58,782 nucleotides of DNA, taken from the IMG/VR virus record IMGVR_UViG_3300028388_004043, positions 1-58,782 of that record. The stretch is one strand, 5' to 3'. Below are positions 26,105 through 35,960 of the stretch, in pieces; positions within the stretch are counted from its first letter, which is position 1, and each line of letters begins with the position of its first letter. The DNA is from a virus. Made by a program: the position numbers and the translations under genes. A model generated the notes under the pieces. The model was not told the origin of the DNA and did no database searches. It worked only from the letters and a program-made list of their open reading frames with translations.

Positions 26105-26292
26105 TAGGTCAACCTACTGTAGATTTTGTTAAGTGCTTTCTTTATTGTGACAATTTCATTTTCAAGTTCAGAAATTTTGTTCATCATCTCTCTTTCGCGA
26201 AGGGCACGATTTCTCAAATCATCGTATCTTTTGAAGTCGTCAAAGTTTTTATTTATGACGACGCCATCATCTCTTTTTTCATAGTTCATCAT
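26104..26292 (-). CDS. small coiled-coil protein
   Basis: 62 residues. Charged and helical throughout: RNRALREREMMNKISELENE then IVTIKKALNKIYSRL. It overlaps the upstream gene by 4 bases (ATGA) and the downstream fibre by 1 base, so all three are translationally linked. Comparable to the other short coiled-coil ORF at 22703-22918. A fibre chaperone or linker role is possible but unproven. Confidence 0.6.
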   Translation of the reverse strand: MMNYEKRDDGVVINKNFDDFKRYDDLRNRALREREMMNKISELENEIVTIKKALNKIYSRLT

Positions 26293-29078
26293 GCTGAAAT
26301 CGCAATCACTCTGTAGTCATCAACACGAGGAACAATTCTCGTTTTATCAGAGAACAGTTCAGTCTTGACAGACAATGTGTAGTAACCATCATAGTATGAA
26401 CCTGTCTGGTCGAAATACCGAACAATGTTCTTATTGTCAGGATTCAAGAATGCACCGTACGGGTTCTTCAGAGTATCAATCTTCAGACCTGTATCAATGA
26501 TGCCGTTGTTCGTTACTCTTTGTGATAGTGTGATTTGTGTGTCACTATCAACTGATTCAACACTGAACACACCAAAGTTGGTATCGAACAGAGGACTGTA
26601 AATCTTAATCACATCGCCAGCAACCAGTTCTGAAGTGAAAGAAGTACCCGTACCCGTCACAACGTTATTCGCATTGAGAGTTTCAGTATCAACAACACCA
26701 TTCAACGTGGTATTACTCTCAGGAACATCTGGGAAAGAGAATTCCATTTCAACCAAGTCATAACGATCTTCAATTTTACTGAACTGCGCTTCTTCTATCA
26801 ATGACAACTCAGTCCATGCCTTCGTTTCAAAATCATCGGGGTCTGATGGATTCTTAATTTTGGCATAAGATTTCAACTCTGTACCAACAGGTCTATATGC
26901 ATTGTAAATTGCGCGAACATCTTCCGCCAACTTTTCTTTCCCAATAGTCATGACGTTTGATATATGGCGTGTTGCGGGGTCATTCTCATCATCGTTAATG
27001 AAGAATCTTGAAACCAACACAACAAAATCGTCGATATCAATTTCAGGAGATTCAAAAGTTGTACTGACTTCTGGTTGATAGTCAAATGTCATTTCAAGAT
27101 GCAGTGACTTATCTTGATTGTAAAGGAAAGAAGAATTCAAAACCTCATTCGAACGAGACATGATGAGAGCATCGTACTTGGTCAAGTAATTTGGTTCTTC
27201 AAAACTTGTGAAGTCTTCATAGTTTGTACTGTTGCTCGTTCTGAATGTCCCGTTATCGTCGTATGACAGGTTGTGTTTAGTAACCAGATTAAAATTGGTT
27301 GGAATGTCAGATTCGAAACTGGCATTGAAGAACGACACAGGGAAATCATTCACACTAGAAATAGTCCCTGTCGTATTGTATCGTGTACTCTTGAGCACAC
27401 CATTCGCTTGAAAATAACTTGCAGATGTCGCATCTGATTCATGTAGAATCAATTCTCGATTATTGTGAATGTATTGATACACAAACCCTGTTGGTGGGTT
27501 AGAGTAATTACCAGAAATAGTTTTCGTGACAGGTTCTTCGAAGTACAAAATAGTGTCATTTTCAACGTTATCAACAACACCGATTTCTGTGATATCGTTG
27601 TTCGAAGAATCGATCAGAAGAATACGATCACCTTCAGTCAAACCAGTGAAAGTTGTGCCAGTACCAACAAGTTTTTCTTCACCAGCGTTGATTGTGATTG
27701 TGCCAGTAGAGTTTGCAGTTTCTTGATATATCAAATCACCAGCTGAGAACAGTACATCCCCACTAAACACGTCAATTTTGATAAATTCAAAGTCTTCATT
27801 AACGAAATTGAAAGTGATATCTTCAACGATATATTCTGCGGCATGAATTTCAAATTTCAGATCTTCATCGAAGATTGGTTTTGACACAAAATCTTCATTC
27901 GTGACAACACTGTCTTTATTCACATTTGTGATTTCATACAAATCGCCTTTGTGATCTCTACTTGAACCAGGAGATGCTTGAGATGTGCCAACAAGTGCAT
28001 TGCCAGTTTTACTAGACCAAAGCAGATAATCTTTGTTGTGAAATTCTACACCGAATGCATAGTACTTGTTGCCTTCAAGTCGAATGGGTGCATCAAAATT
28101 GAAAGTTGTGCCGACAGTTGCATCTGATGAACTTTGAACTGTTGTTCTCGGAAGAGAGACAATTGAGTTTTGATATTTTGATTCGAGATCAGGATTACCT
28201 TGATCATCAGTATCAAGAAGATATACAACAACATCGTCAAACTGTGTATCCTTTTCAGGTTTTCTACGAAAGAACAAAGTTAAATCAGTGATGTCAATTG
28301 TCTTTGAACCTTCGAGAACGTTCTGGTCGACATAAAATGTTTGCAGAAATCCTGGAACTGCTTTTTCAATGACCTTTTTGTTAGAGTTTCTGTTTTGATT
28401 TTTACTTGAGTTCGGTGTAGGTGCAGGCGGACAAACTATTAGATTAGGAACTTTTGTCGTTTTGGTTTCAATAGGAATCTGCGAGTTGTTGTTTTCGTCT
28501 GTAACTACTTTACCAAATTCGACAATTGCATACTGTTGGAATTTTGTTTTGGCAGGAGTACTTGATTTACACCCATTACTGTAAGCACTTCTTGACCTAC
28601 AAGTACTATTAATGATATCAAGTCTTTCTGGTACAATTTTAATACTCAGACGACCTTTGTTGTCAGCAACAAAGTATGACCAAGTGCTAGATTCATGTGT
28701 ATTGTATTTTCTAGAATTACCGAAAGGTTGAAATGCGGCAGTTTCTTCTTCGGCAAATTGTAAATACGCCTTAGGGCTTTTCGATTGCAGGGTGCCTTGC
28801 TGCACAATTTGTGTTCCAGTACCAAAAATCTTATACTTAGTGTTTGGTTTAAGATTTGAATAATTGAGAGTAAAATTTTTGTTAACGACTTTTTGAGTAT
28901 TTTTACCACCCTGTATTCTTGTTGTTCTTGGAACTGGTACAGTTTGTGCTGAACGAATTTTTTTTGCTAGAGTTGAATTGATTTGACTATCAATATTGGT
29001 GAGCGTCCCTGTGCCTCCATTCTTATGAAGGGGCCACGTGCTACCAGATCTCTTTAAATATACTTTATTATCTGCCAT
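26289..29078 (-). CDS. large virion structural protein of the DUF4815 neighbourhood
   Basis: 929 residues, starting MADNKVYLKRSGSTWPLHKN. Residues about 50-230 form a distinct N-terminal region with low complexity near PPAPTPNSSKNQNRN. Residues 230-420 contain FLQTFYVDQNVLEGSKTIDI, DLTLFFRRKPEK and YAFGVEFHNKDYLLW, a pattern seen in the C-terminal parts of marine T4-like giant baseplate or fibre proteins. Two copies of a T-G-T-x-F-T-x-x-L/E-x-x-G-D segment (near 460 and 840) also occur in the gene upstream (STFTSTLRAGDHVY). The C-terminus has IVRYFDQTGSYYDGYYTLSV and RIVPRVDDYRVIAISA. Likely attached to the DUF4815 protein in the virion. Confidence 0.7.
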   Translation of the reverse strand: MADNKVYLKRSGSTWPLHKNGGTGTLTNIDSQINSTLAKKIRSAQTVPVPRTTRIQGGKNTQKVVNKNFTLNYSNLKPNTKYKIFGTGTQIVQQGTLQSKSPKAYLQFAEEETAAFQPFGNSRKYNTHESSTWSYFVADNKGRLSIKIVPERLDIINSTCRSRSAYSNGCKSSTPAKTKFQQYAIVEFGKVVTDENNNSQIPIETKTTKVPNLIVCPPAPTPNSSKNQNRNSNKKVIEKAVPGFLQTFYVDQNVLEGSKTIDITDLTLFFRRKPEKDTQFDDVVVYLLDTDDQGNPDLESKYQNSIVSLPRTTVQSSSDATVGTTFNFDAPIRLEGNKYYAFGVEFHNKDYLLWSSKTGNALVGTSQASPGSSRDHKGDLYEITNVNKDSVVTNEDFVSKPIFDEDLKFEIHAAEYIVEDITFNFVNEDFEFIKIDVFSGDVLFSAGDLIYQETANSTGTITINAGEEKLVGTGTTFTGLTEGDRILLIDSSNNDITEIGVVDNVENDTILYFEEPVTKTISGNYSNPPTGFVYQYIHNNRELILHESDATSASYFQANGVLKSTRYNTTGTISSVNDFPVSFFNASFESDIPTNFNLVTKHNLSYDDNGTFRTSNSTNYEDFTSFEEPNYLTKYDALIMSRSNEVLNSSFLYNQDKSLHLEMTFDYQPEVSTTFESPEIDIDDFVVLVSRFFINDDENDPATRHISNVMTIGKEKLAEDVRAIYNAYRPVGTELKSYAKIKNPSDPDDFETKAWTELSLIEEAQFSKIEDRYDLVEMEFSFPDVPESNTTLNGVVDTETLNANNVVTGTGTSFTSELVAGDVIKIYSPLFDTNFGVFSVESVDSDTQITLSQRVTNNGIIDTGLKIDTLKNPYGAFLNPDNKNIVRYFDQTGSYYDGYYTLSVKTELFSDKTRIVPRVDDYRVIAISA

Positions 29079-29091
29079 TTTACTCTCTCAC

Positions 29092-29352
29092 TTAACTGAA
29101 TAGTGATTTGATGTTGTTAGGGTCAGTGTATTTTGCCCGTGAGGTTTTCGTCGCAACAATCTTTCCATCAACTTTCTTGTGATATGTGTATACTGGCAAC
29201 GACCAGCCAGAGTTCTTTCCAGAACCGACCGGTACGGAGACGGTCTGGTAACTAGCGTATCCGGTTTTGCGTCGGACTTTCTTTAATTGTTGGCTGCGAC
29301 CACCAAATTCATAAGTCGTAACTGGTTTTCTCGGCGGTGCCTTCGGTTTCAC
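29092..29352 (-). CDS. small basic protein
   Basis: 86 residues, strongly basic: MKPKAPPRKPVTTYEFGGRS, QQLKKVRRKTGYASYQ, KIVATKTSRAKYTDP. The start overlaps the end of the upstream 281-residue ORF by 4 bases (ATGA). It might be a small DNA- or protein-binding virion component. I recognise no family. Confidence 0.55.
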   Translation of the reverse strand: MKPKAPPRKPVTTYEFGGRSQQLKKVRRKTGYASYQTVSVPVGSGKNSGWSLPVYTYHKKVDGKIVATKTSRAKYTDPNNIKSLFS

Positions 29353-30194
29353 GTTCCACCCTTTCCATCTGCATAGATGCCAATCAAATCTTGTGATGTT
29401 GTGCAGTAAGTTCTCAACAGTTTACCAGATGCAGGTTGAGAAGGTGTTTCAGTTGCAGGGTCATTGTATTTAGTAATTGGGTAACAGATACTAAATGAAT
29501 AATTCTGACTGTATTTCACAATGCGAATACGGAAATAACGACCATCAGCAGCAACATATGGAAATGTAGAAAGACCACCAAATTTGAAGAAATGTTTCGG
29601 GTCACCGCCTCTAGAAAAATACTGTACGTTCGAATTCAATTGATAAGGTTGAGACTCGATAACACTATAATTGGTTTTTTGAACGTTACCTTTGCCATCG
29701 AATAGTTTAGGATGCACTGGATTCAAAGACAGTATTTTTCTCTTGTCAACATCGGTAAATGGTTGAATAGCCAGAGTAGCAGGAGTATAGATTAATTTCC
29801 CTGGGTTTGATTCACTGATTGGTGAATTTGATTGATAAATCTCAAATCTGTCTTGACCAGCATAAAAAGTCCAATAGATTTTAACGTCAAACCCATCAGC
29901 CTCATTCAAATCAGAGAATGTAAATTGCCAATTTTCATAAACTTTAGATATGCCACTGGTATTTCTATTCTTGTAACTACCTGTTGCATTTGGAATGAAA
30001 ACGCACTTGGTTGCAAGTGTCCCTTCAGGTTCTGTTGCTGCGGCAGTTTCGCGTGTTGGCGTAACAATCGGACCAGTCGTGGCAAAACTTTGAGAGATGA
30101 CTTTCTTACGATTGTAACGGAAACGACGGTTGCAAATCACCATCATAGATAGATGCGTCATAATCTTGATTTCGAAAATCACTGAAGAATTCAT
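29349..30194 (-). CDS. DUF4815-type structural protein, C-terminal fragment
   Basis: The coding part begins near 30127 with RFRYNRKKVISQSFATTG and continues to the stop at 29349 (about 260 residues). The upstream 68 bases of this frame overlap the preceding fragment. Joining by +1 at about 30127 turns the end of that fragment (YDASIYDGDLQP) into DLQP-RFRYNRKK, a natural continuation for this family, in which that segment is followed by more sequence. The body is beta-rich (WTFYAGQDRFEIYQSN, DGRYFRIRIVKYSQNYSFS). No separate start codon is needed if the break is an indel. Confidence 0.6.
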   Translation of the reverse strand: MNSSVIFEIKIMTHLSMMVICNRRFRYNRKKVISQSFATTGPIVTPTRETAAATEPEGTLATKCVFIPNATGSYKNRNTSGISKVYENWQFTFSDLNEADGFDVKIYWTFYAGQDRFEIYQSNSPISESNPGKLIYTPATLAIQPFTDVDKRKILSLNPVHPKLFDGKGNVQKTNYSVIESQPYQLNSNVQYFSRGGDPKHFFKFGGLSTFPYVAADGRYFRIRIVKYSQNYSFSICYPITKYNDPATETPSQPASGKLLRTYCTTSQDLIGIYADGKGGT

Positions 30195-31761
30195 CCATGA
30201 AGTTTTCTACGAAGAATCCGAACTTGAATCGTTCAAGTGTTGAGTCCACAGAACTACTAATCTTGGTGTCTTTCACTCTGTCTTCAAGAAGACTTAGATT
30301 CTGATTGTATTCAAGCGCCTCAATACGTTCTTCAAGACTTTGAATGTCCCTCATGGTGTAACCAGGTGTTTGTGCCTGAATACCTTCGACATCAATTCGA
30401 TTAGCGTTTATTCTGACACTGAAATTTTCACCAGAAGTTACTCGGGTGTTAAGTATTTCTTCAAACTCAAAAATTGAAGTGTCATTTTCGAAAGAAGGGT
30501 ATGGGGGTATTGATACCTTGTATATCAAAAGTTCTTCTTTCGTTGGTGTTGAAATATCGTCACCATCGATGACGAAATTGAATTCACCAGTCTTATCGAC
30601 ATACACAAAATCTTCTCGTGGCAGATAGTACTCATAATCAAAGAGAAAATCTGTTTCGGGTAGAGGGAACTTCTTACCATCAGTTGTGAACTTCGTGTTT
30701 TCACTTGCAACAGGTGGGTTACATGGCGCAAGTGTGTAATCAGTTGTCAAAATACAAGTGTTGACAACCTTAGGTCTGAAATCAACAGCATTGATCAGAT
30801 CTGCATAACTGTCTTGAATCTGAACTTCTGGAATTTCGTGAATGTTAATTGCGGCACCATCAGAATCAAGTTCATCAAGAGTCAGAGTATCATTCATCTG
30901 ATAAGAGTTGATTGTCTTGACACCTTCATCTGAATCTGTGAACACGTCAAATTCAACAAGAAATTCATCATTCTCACCGATTGTTCTTGTAGAAGATGAT
31001 CTCTGATAAATTTCACTCAACCCATAGAAGTTGAAATTCTGATTATGATTGATGAAAAAATCACCAGTAATATTTTCACCAGAAGTGTTAGCGCCATCAT
31101 AGACAGCACGAAGTCTGAACACATCTGAATGACCAAGTGTCCATGGACCATTCACACCATTCGGGTGAGTGTTTGCCTGAATCTTGACATATGCTTTACG
31201 TGTCGTGGTCTTTTGTACAGAAGACTGACCTGTATATCTCTGATTGAAAGTCACGGATACATTTGCAGTCGCCGACATTGAAATGTCGAGATCAACATTC
31301 AAGAAATTACCATTAATCGCGGCAGTAGTGTTGTCTCTACTTGACAACGGAATCACTACATTTTTCGGGTATGCCTTAAATACAGATTCAGAACCCGTCA
31401 CTGTTTCAAGAGCATCTTTCGGGACAAAACGAATCTGGGTATCACTTTCAACTGATTCAACTCGAATGAATCCGTTGTTGGCACCATTCACATATACATG
31501 ATCACCTGCCCGCAGAGTCGATGTGAAAGTACTGCCTGTTGTGTTCAATGTCGAATAACTAACAGTGTTCGACCCAACTGAAACAGAAGCAGCAGTACCA
31601 AGAGAAGTGATCGAAATCAAATCTTCTTCAGGTACGATCATCAACTCTTTCTGTTGATCAAAACTCAGAGTACCAACATAAGGCCATTCTGCATTAGTCT
31701 GTTTTTCAACTGCAATTGTAACGAATGTTACTGACTGCCTTGGTCGATTCTGGTAACCCAA
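30106..31761 (-). CDS. DUF4815-type structural protein, middle fragment
   Basis: 551 residues from a TTG at 31761; no good start of its own. Contains a T-G-S-T-F-T-S-T-L-R-A-G-D copy of the small beta module, then the long domain with FRLRAVYDGANTSGENITGD, YADLINAVDFRPKV and the characteristic end YTMRDIQSLEERIEALEYNQ followed by LERFKFGFFVENFMDEFFSD. That end region is the strong hallmark of the DUF4815 family of large T4-like structural proteins. The 56-base overlap with the upstream fragment, in a +1 frame, marks a frame break rather than two genes. Confidence 0.75.
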   Translation of the reverse strand: MGYQNRPRQSVTFVTIAVEKQTNAEWPYVGTLSFDQQKELMIVPEEDLISITSLGTAASVSVGSNTVSYSTLNTTGSTFTSTLRAGDHVYVNGANNGFIRVESVESDTQIRFVPKDALETVTGSESVFKAYPKNVVIPLSSRDNTTAAINGNFLNVDLDISMSATANVSVTFNQRYTGQSSVQKTTTRKAYVKIQANTHPNGVNGPWTLGHSDVFRLRAVYDGANTSGENITGDFFINHNQNFNFYGLSEIYQRSSSTRTIGENDEFLVEFDVFTDSDEGVKTINSYQMNDTLTLDELDSDGAAINIHEIPEVQIQDSYADLINAVDFRPKVVNTCILTTDYTLAPCNPPVASENTKFTTDGKKFPLPETDFLFDYEYYLPREDFVYVDKTGEFNFVIDGDDISTPTKEELLIYKVSIPPYPSFENDTSIFEFEEILNTRVTSGENFSVRINANRIDVEGIQAQTPGYTMRDIQSLEERIEALEYNQNLSLLEDRVKDTKISSSVDSTLERFKFGFFVENFMDEFFSDFRNQDYDASIYDGDLQPSFPLQS

Positions 31762-33832
31762 ACAGAAGAGTATTCACATCGTTTCTGTAGAGGTTTGCAC
31801 CTTCAACAATTACAGACTGTTGTGAGGTGATTGTACCTGCACTACCATCTTCTTCTTCAGTGACAACAGTTTTTGTCACGAGGTCTTTACTACTTGCACC
31901 TGTCAACGCTTCAGTGATAATATCTGCAACACCATCAAGACCAGTTGCATTGTCACTGTAAAGTGAACGAACATCTCTGAAATTTCGACCAGCATTCATT
32001 CGAATGTCGAACAGATAGACACGATATACTGCTTCAGATGAACCTTGAACACCATTCTCAAGAACAACAGAACGAACACGCGCCTTACCAATTTCAACAC
32101 CAGGCGCAGTAATTGCATCAAGATTCGTTGATAGATATTGTGCGGCAGTGTCTCGAAGAGATATCTGTGATGCAGTTGAGAACGCATGAAGACCTGCAAA
32201 CTCTTTTACTCGAACGTAATTGCCGTAAAAAAGTTCAATGGATGTGTTTGCAATAGATGCGCTGTTGATTCCCTTCGGCACAGTCTGTGCAAAATTTCTC
32301 TGAGTCTGTACGCGATAACCTGCAATGTATGCATGACCAGGATCAATCACATATGTGAATGTATTTGCAGTTTCTGCCATTGTGGGCGCAGAAACAGTGG
32401 TCATCTGATATGGGTCAAGTACATAGTTCCCAGATTCTTCATAGGTTCTTTTTGCAAGTTCATCTGCAACTTTATTGAATTGTGGGTTCGTTTGTTGCGA
32501 GAAGAATTTACCGTTCGAGAATTTAACTAGAGCGAGAAACTCTGGATCTTCTTGTGCTTCTTCGGTAGTCTTAATTGCAAGAGTGGGGACAAGACTCAGG
32601 CGATGTGCGCCTGGTGCATTTTCATTCAGAAAACCAGCAGCGTTATCGACAAGTGTTGAATCGATAGCATTGTTGACAACAGTTTCAACAGTTTCGAATC
32701 CAACAGATAGATTATTCGGTGTATTAGCATACTTTTGGACAATGACTGATTGTCCTTTGACGTTCAGAAAATGACCTTTCTGATAAACCTTACCACCAGT
32801 GATTGACATGCCATATGCAACACCGACCGCATTTGAATTCAGACCAGTTGCAACAGTGACTCTTGACTTGAAATTTCTTGCCTCAAGATCTAATGTGTCA
32901 ATTTGAATTTCAGATGCATTTGAAGATGAAATCGTTGCAAACGGTGCGACTTCATATTCTGAACCGTTACGTTCAAGGTTAATAGATTCGACAACACCGA
33001 GGTTTGTTGTTGTGAGTGATGCATTAGCATTAGAACCAATGAACGACGAGATGACACCTTCATTCGCAGAGTTGCTCGCAGTGAAAGCATCATCAACTGT
33101 GAGATCCCAACTTCTTGTGTTTGCAATTGCAAGTTGAGATGTTAGAGGCTTCACACGAAGAACTGTGTTGTCATTTAAAGTTTCTACTGAAACAATTTCA
33201 ACAGTTGCATTCGTAGATGGTTGTGTGATTGTTTCACCAACAACAAAACTACCACCGAATGTATTACCACCAGTTGTATTTTGAACTTGGATTGCACTGA
33301 GAACAACAACAGAATCGTTGTTAGAGAATCCTTCTGAACCATTGTTAACACGGACAGAGAAAATCGGATAGTCTTCTGTGTAGGCAGTCAGAACTGAACC
33401 TTCAACATATGAAGTTTCATCGCCTGAGTTACCACTGTTCAAATACTTCAGATAAAATGTTTTCAGATCTGGATCAGATGATTCGAGTCCATCAGAGAAA
33501 TCGATTACTCGGCTGACCAGATTTGAAGAACTTCGAAGAAGATACCCATCGTATTCTGATACGTTGATTGACGTGCCGATTGCAGTCAGATCTTTAATCT
33601 TGATATACGGGATTGAAGTGTTGAAGGTTGGTTGACAACCATCAATGATCGTGCCTCTCTTGAGAACAACGTCGCCGAATCGTTCGACCTGTTTTTGCAA
33701 CATCGTCTGAAGTTGATTGAGTTCGCGAACCTGAACAGGAACACCAGGGCGAAATAGAATTTTGTAGTAGTCTTTGTCTTCGTTGTAATCGTCGAAGTAT
33801 GGCGAGACCGATAGATTAGTTGTTATTGACAT
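31706..33832 (-). CDS. DUF4815-type structural protein, N-terminal fragment
   Basis: 708 residues. The N-terminus MSITTNLSVSPYFDDYNEDK, then YYKILFRPGVPVQVRELNQL and QTMLQKQVERFGDVVLKRGT, is the diagnostic start of DUF4815 proteins, which are large virion proteins of T4-like phages placed after gp8, as here. A GETITQPSTNATVEIVSVET insert sits near residue 200. The last residues (SNIRYNCS) are out-of-frame sequence after the break near 31725; LLFGLPESTKAV is the last family-like stretch. Restored, the three pieces give about 1520 residues. Role probably baseplate periphery or fibre attachment. Confidence 0.85.
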   Translation of the reverse strand: MSITTNLSVSPYFDDYNEDKDYYKILFRPGVPVQVRELNQLQTMLQKQVERFGDVVLKRGTIIDGCQPTFNTSIPYIKIKDLTAIGTSINVSEYDGYLLRSSSNLVSRVIDFSDGLESSDPDLKTFYLKYLNSGNSGDETSYVEGSVLTAYTEDYPIFSVRVNNGSEGFSNNDSVVVLSAIQVQNTTGGNTFGGSFVVGETITQPSTNATVEIVSVETLNDNTVLRVKPLTSQLAIANTRSWDLTVDDAFTASNSANEGVISSFIGSNANASLTTTNLGVVESINLERNGSEYEVAPFATISSSNASEIQIDTLDLEARNFKSRVTVATGLNSNAVGVAYGMSITGGKVYQKGHFLNVKGQSVIVQKYANTPNNLSVGFETVETVVNNAIDSTLVDNAAGFLNENAPGAHRLSLVPTLAIKTTEEAQEDPEFLALVKFSNGKFFSQQTNPQFNKVADELAKRTYEESGNYVLDPYQMTTVSAPTMAETANTFTYVIDPGHAYIAGYRVQTQRNFAQTVPKGINSASIANTSIELFYGNYVRVKEFAGLHAFSTASQISLRDTAAQYLSTNLDAITAPGVEIGKARVRSVVLENGVQGSSEAVYRVYLFDIRMNAGRNFRDVRSLYSDNATGLDGVADIITEALTGASSKDLVTKTVVTEEEDGSAGTITSQQSVIVEGANLYRNDVNTLLFGLPESTKAVSNIRYNCS

Positions 33833-33835
33833 TTA

Positions 33836-35950
33836 TCAAAACTCCAATATTACACGAATTTCTTCAGATTGTTGCGAATCTCGTGTGACCGATATATCAT
33901 TTTGCAAATAGATGATTGTTCCAGAGGTTGGATCTAAATCACCATCATACATTGTGAAACCAGAATTCAGAGACGCGCCTGAATCTTCACCAATGATGCT
34001 GCTTCCAGTATCAAGTACACCTGTTCGATTGGTCAAGTAGAGATTGCCATCACTGGACGAATGAACATATGCTGTAAAGGTAGCGTCTGCAACCGTTGCT
34101 CCTTGATACACTCTTTCATTATTTATAAAGGTTGTACCAGTTCCAAGTGTGCCGAAACATCTTAAAGTTTGATTGTAGACTCTGAAATCATACTCTGAGT
34201 CTACAACGTTGTATCTGTTATTTATATCAATTCCACTGACATTTGCGACTGCATATGAATTTGCGCCAACAATCAACTGACCAGTTACAAGATTCGAATC
34301 GCATAACTTGAGATTTGTTTGCGAGGTGCTTGCCACTGATTTGACTTTACTTTCAGAAATAATTTTTGCTGAATACAATTCACTGTTCGCAGAAGACCAA
34401 GAGGGAGATTGATCGACCACAAATGCAGTACTATTGGTTACGCTTGACACTCTACCAAAGAAATTGTACTCAGCATCATCGTCACTTCGAATGTAAACAA
34501 AATCATTTGCCTGAAAATACTCATCGTATGATGCAGATTCATTACACACAATCGTATTGTTACTTGCTTGTGTTGTCACATTTCCATTGAGAAGAATTTT
34601 CTTGAACTGATATACAGTCTCATCTACGAGAAATGTGCCGTCAGACCCAGAAACCCCATTGTATTTTTTGTGATTGACTTCAATATCAGCAAATTTCGGG
34701 TCACGCAAAATACCGAACTGATTGAACACGTTTTCGGCAGGGATGGTACCTTCGATATCTGTAGCGAACTTTGAATACATGCAGAACGATCTAACACCAA
34801 GTTCGACAATTGTATTTGCACCATGTCCACCTGATGGCGGCATGATTGGTCGAAGAACTGCATCAGTCGGATTCACAATATCACCAGAATCTGTATTCTC
34901 AGCAGATGCTGGCACACCCTTCAACACACTGGCAGTTGCGTAATTATAGTTTTCACCAGGTTCAAGCATGACCACTTTATGTACACTGTTAGACGCATTC
35001 GCATTGATAACAGCCTTAGCGTAAGCATTCACAAACTGTAATCCATCGCCAACAATTTCAACACGAGGCGTCACTTCATATTTGGTTGTGTCGTCTGGCT
35101 CAACTTCAAACGCACTCTCAAGTTCAATCACAATATTGTTGCTGGTAAAATAAGAGTCGACAACAGACTTGTACTGACCAGCACCTGTACCACTTGTCAA
35201 ATGAAGAACGGTGTTGCCATAAAATCCCGTGACTTTTGAAGATGTGTCTGGAAGGACATACTGAACTGTGTTACCGAAAGAGACTTGAGAAGAAGTGAAT
35301 TGATCAGAGACGTAATTGTTGTAATTCTTACCATGAGTCACAATCTTGATAACATCAATTGAACCATTGACAGCATCTCTCTCAATGGTTGTGTTTGCGA
35401 CCACAGGAATGTAGTTTTCCGTAGCAAATTTGTCAAATGTCGTCGAGTCAACACTATACATGTACTTCCACTGATATCCGTCAGAGGTTTCATAATATGC
35501 ATCATCAAGAGAAAACAATGCAGAATCATATCGAACATCTGAAAACGTAGGCTGAATTGTAGAGGCAGCGTTGTTTGCATTGTAAAGACATTTGTAAACG
35601 TGCTTGTAGGCATCTTCATCAACCACAACATAGAAGTCTTCATCATAAAGATTTAGTGTCTCATCATCGTACATATTGTAGACAGTGCCGCTTGTCCAAT
35701 TGACTCGACGAATCATTGGCTTGAAATCGTCGCTGTTCAATTTCACACCGACAATCATATTGCGATACGAATCCACATTTAGAGTCTTCAAGTTTGTACT
35801 TGGCGCACGAACATCACTTTCTGTTGCGGCAGTTGTTATATGATCACCAATAAACCCATAGTAGATTGTGTTTGCAACTTCTGTAACCGATTCAAGGAAT
35901 TGGTCTATGAGGTGTGTCTTCAATTCACTTGGTACAATTTTTTTAGCCAT
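33836..35950 (-). CDS. 8: baseplate wedge protein, T4 gp8-like
   Basis: 704 residues, about twice T4 gp8 (334). The core is recognised by KTHLIDQFLESVTEVANTIYY at the start, VGVKLNSDDFKPMIRRVNWT, and especially TSDGYQWKYMYSVDSTTFDK with the following ENYIPV, which match the DGYxWxYL signature of gp8. The extra length is from C-terminal beta repeats (LTSGTGAGQYKSVVDSYFTS; IVCNESASYDEYFQANDFVY). It lies directly after gp7, as in marine T4-like phages. Part of the wedge ring around the hub. Confidence 0.85.
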   Translation of the reverse strand: MAKKIVPSELKTHLIDQFLESVTEVANTIYYGFIGDHITTAATESDVRAPSTNLKTLNVDSYRNMIVGVKLNSDDFKPMIRRVNWTSGTVYNMYDDETLNLYDEDFYVVVDEDAYKHVYKCLYNANNAASTIQPTFSDVRYDSALFSLDDAYYETSDGYQWKYMYSVDSTTFDKFATENYIPVVANTTIERDAVNGSIDVIKIVTHGKNYNNYVSDQFTSSQVSFGNTVQYVLPDTSSKVTGFYGNTVLHLTSGTGAGQYKSVVDSYFTSNNIVIELESAFEVEPDDTTKYEVTPRVEIVGDGLQFVNAYAKAVINANASNSVHKVVMLEPGENYNYATASVLKGVPASAENTDSGDIVNPTDAVLRPIMPPSGGHGANTIVELGVRSFCMYSKFATDIEGTIPAENVFNQFGILRDPKFADIEVNHKKYNGVSGSDGTFLVDETVYQFKKILLNGNVTTQASNNTIVCNESASYDEYFQANDFVYIRSDDDAEYNFFGRVSSVTNSTAFVVDQSPSWSSANSELYSAKIISESKVKSVASTSQTNLKLCDSNLVTGQLIVGANSYAVANVSGIDINNRYNVVDSEYDFRVYNQTLRCFGTLGTGTTFINNERVYQGATVADATFTAYVHSSSDGNLYLTNRTGVLDTGSSIIGEDSGASLNSGFTMYDGDLDPTSGTIIYLQNDISVTRDSQQSEEIRVILEF

Positions 35951-35960
35951 TTATGTTCTC

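Noticed and set aside
30106-31761. Programmed +1 frameshifting in the DUF4815 gene
   Set aside because: No known +1 site or stimulatory signal is visible, and two shifts in one gene are more easily explained by indels.
34125-34225. Two TATAAATA matches on the minus strand within gp8
   Set aside because: They lie deep in coding sequence with no gene start nearby; expected by chance in AT-rich DNA.
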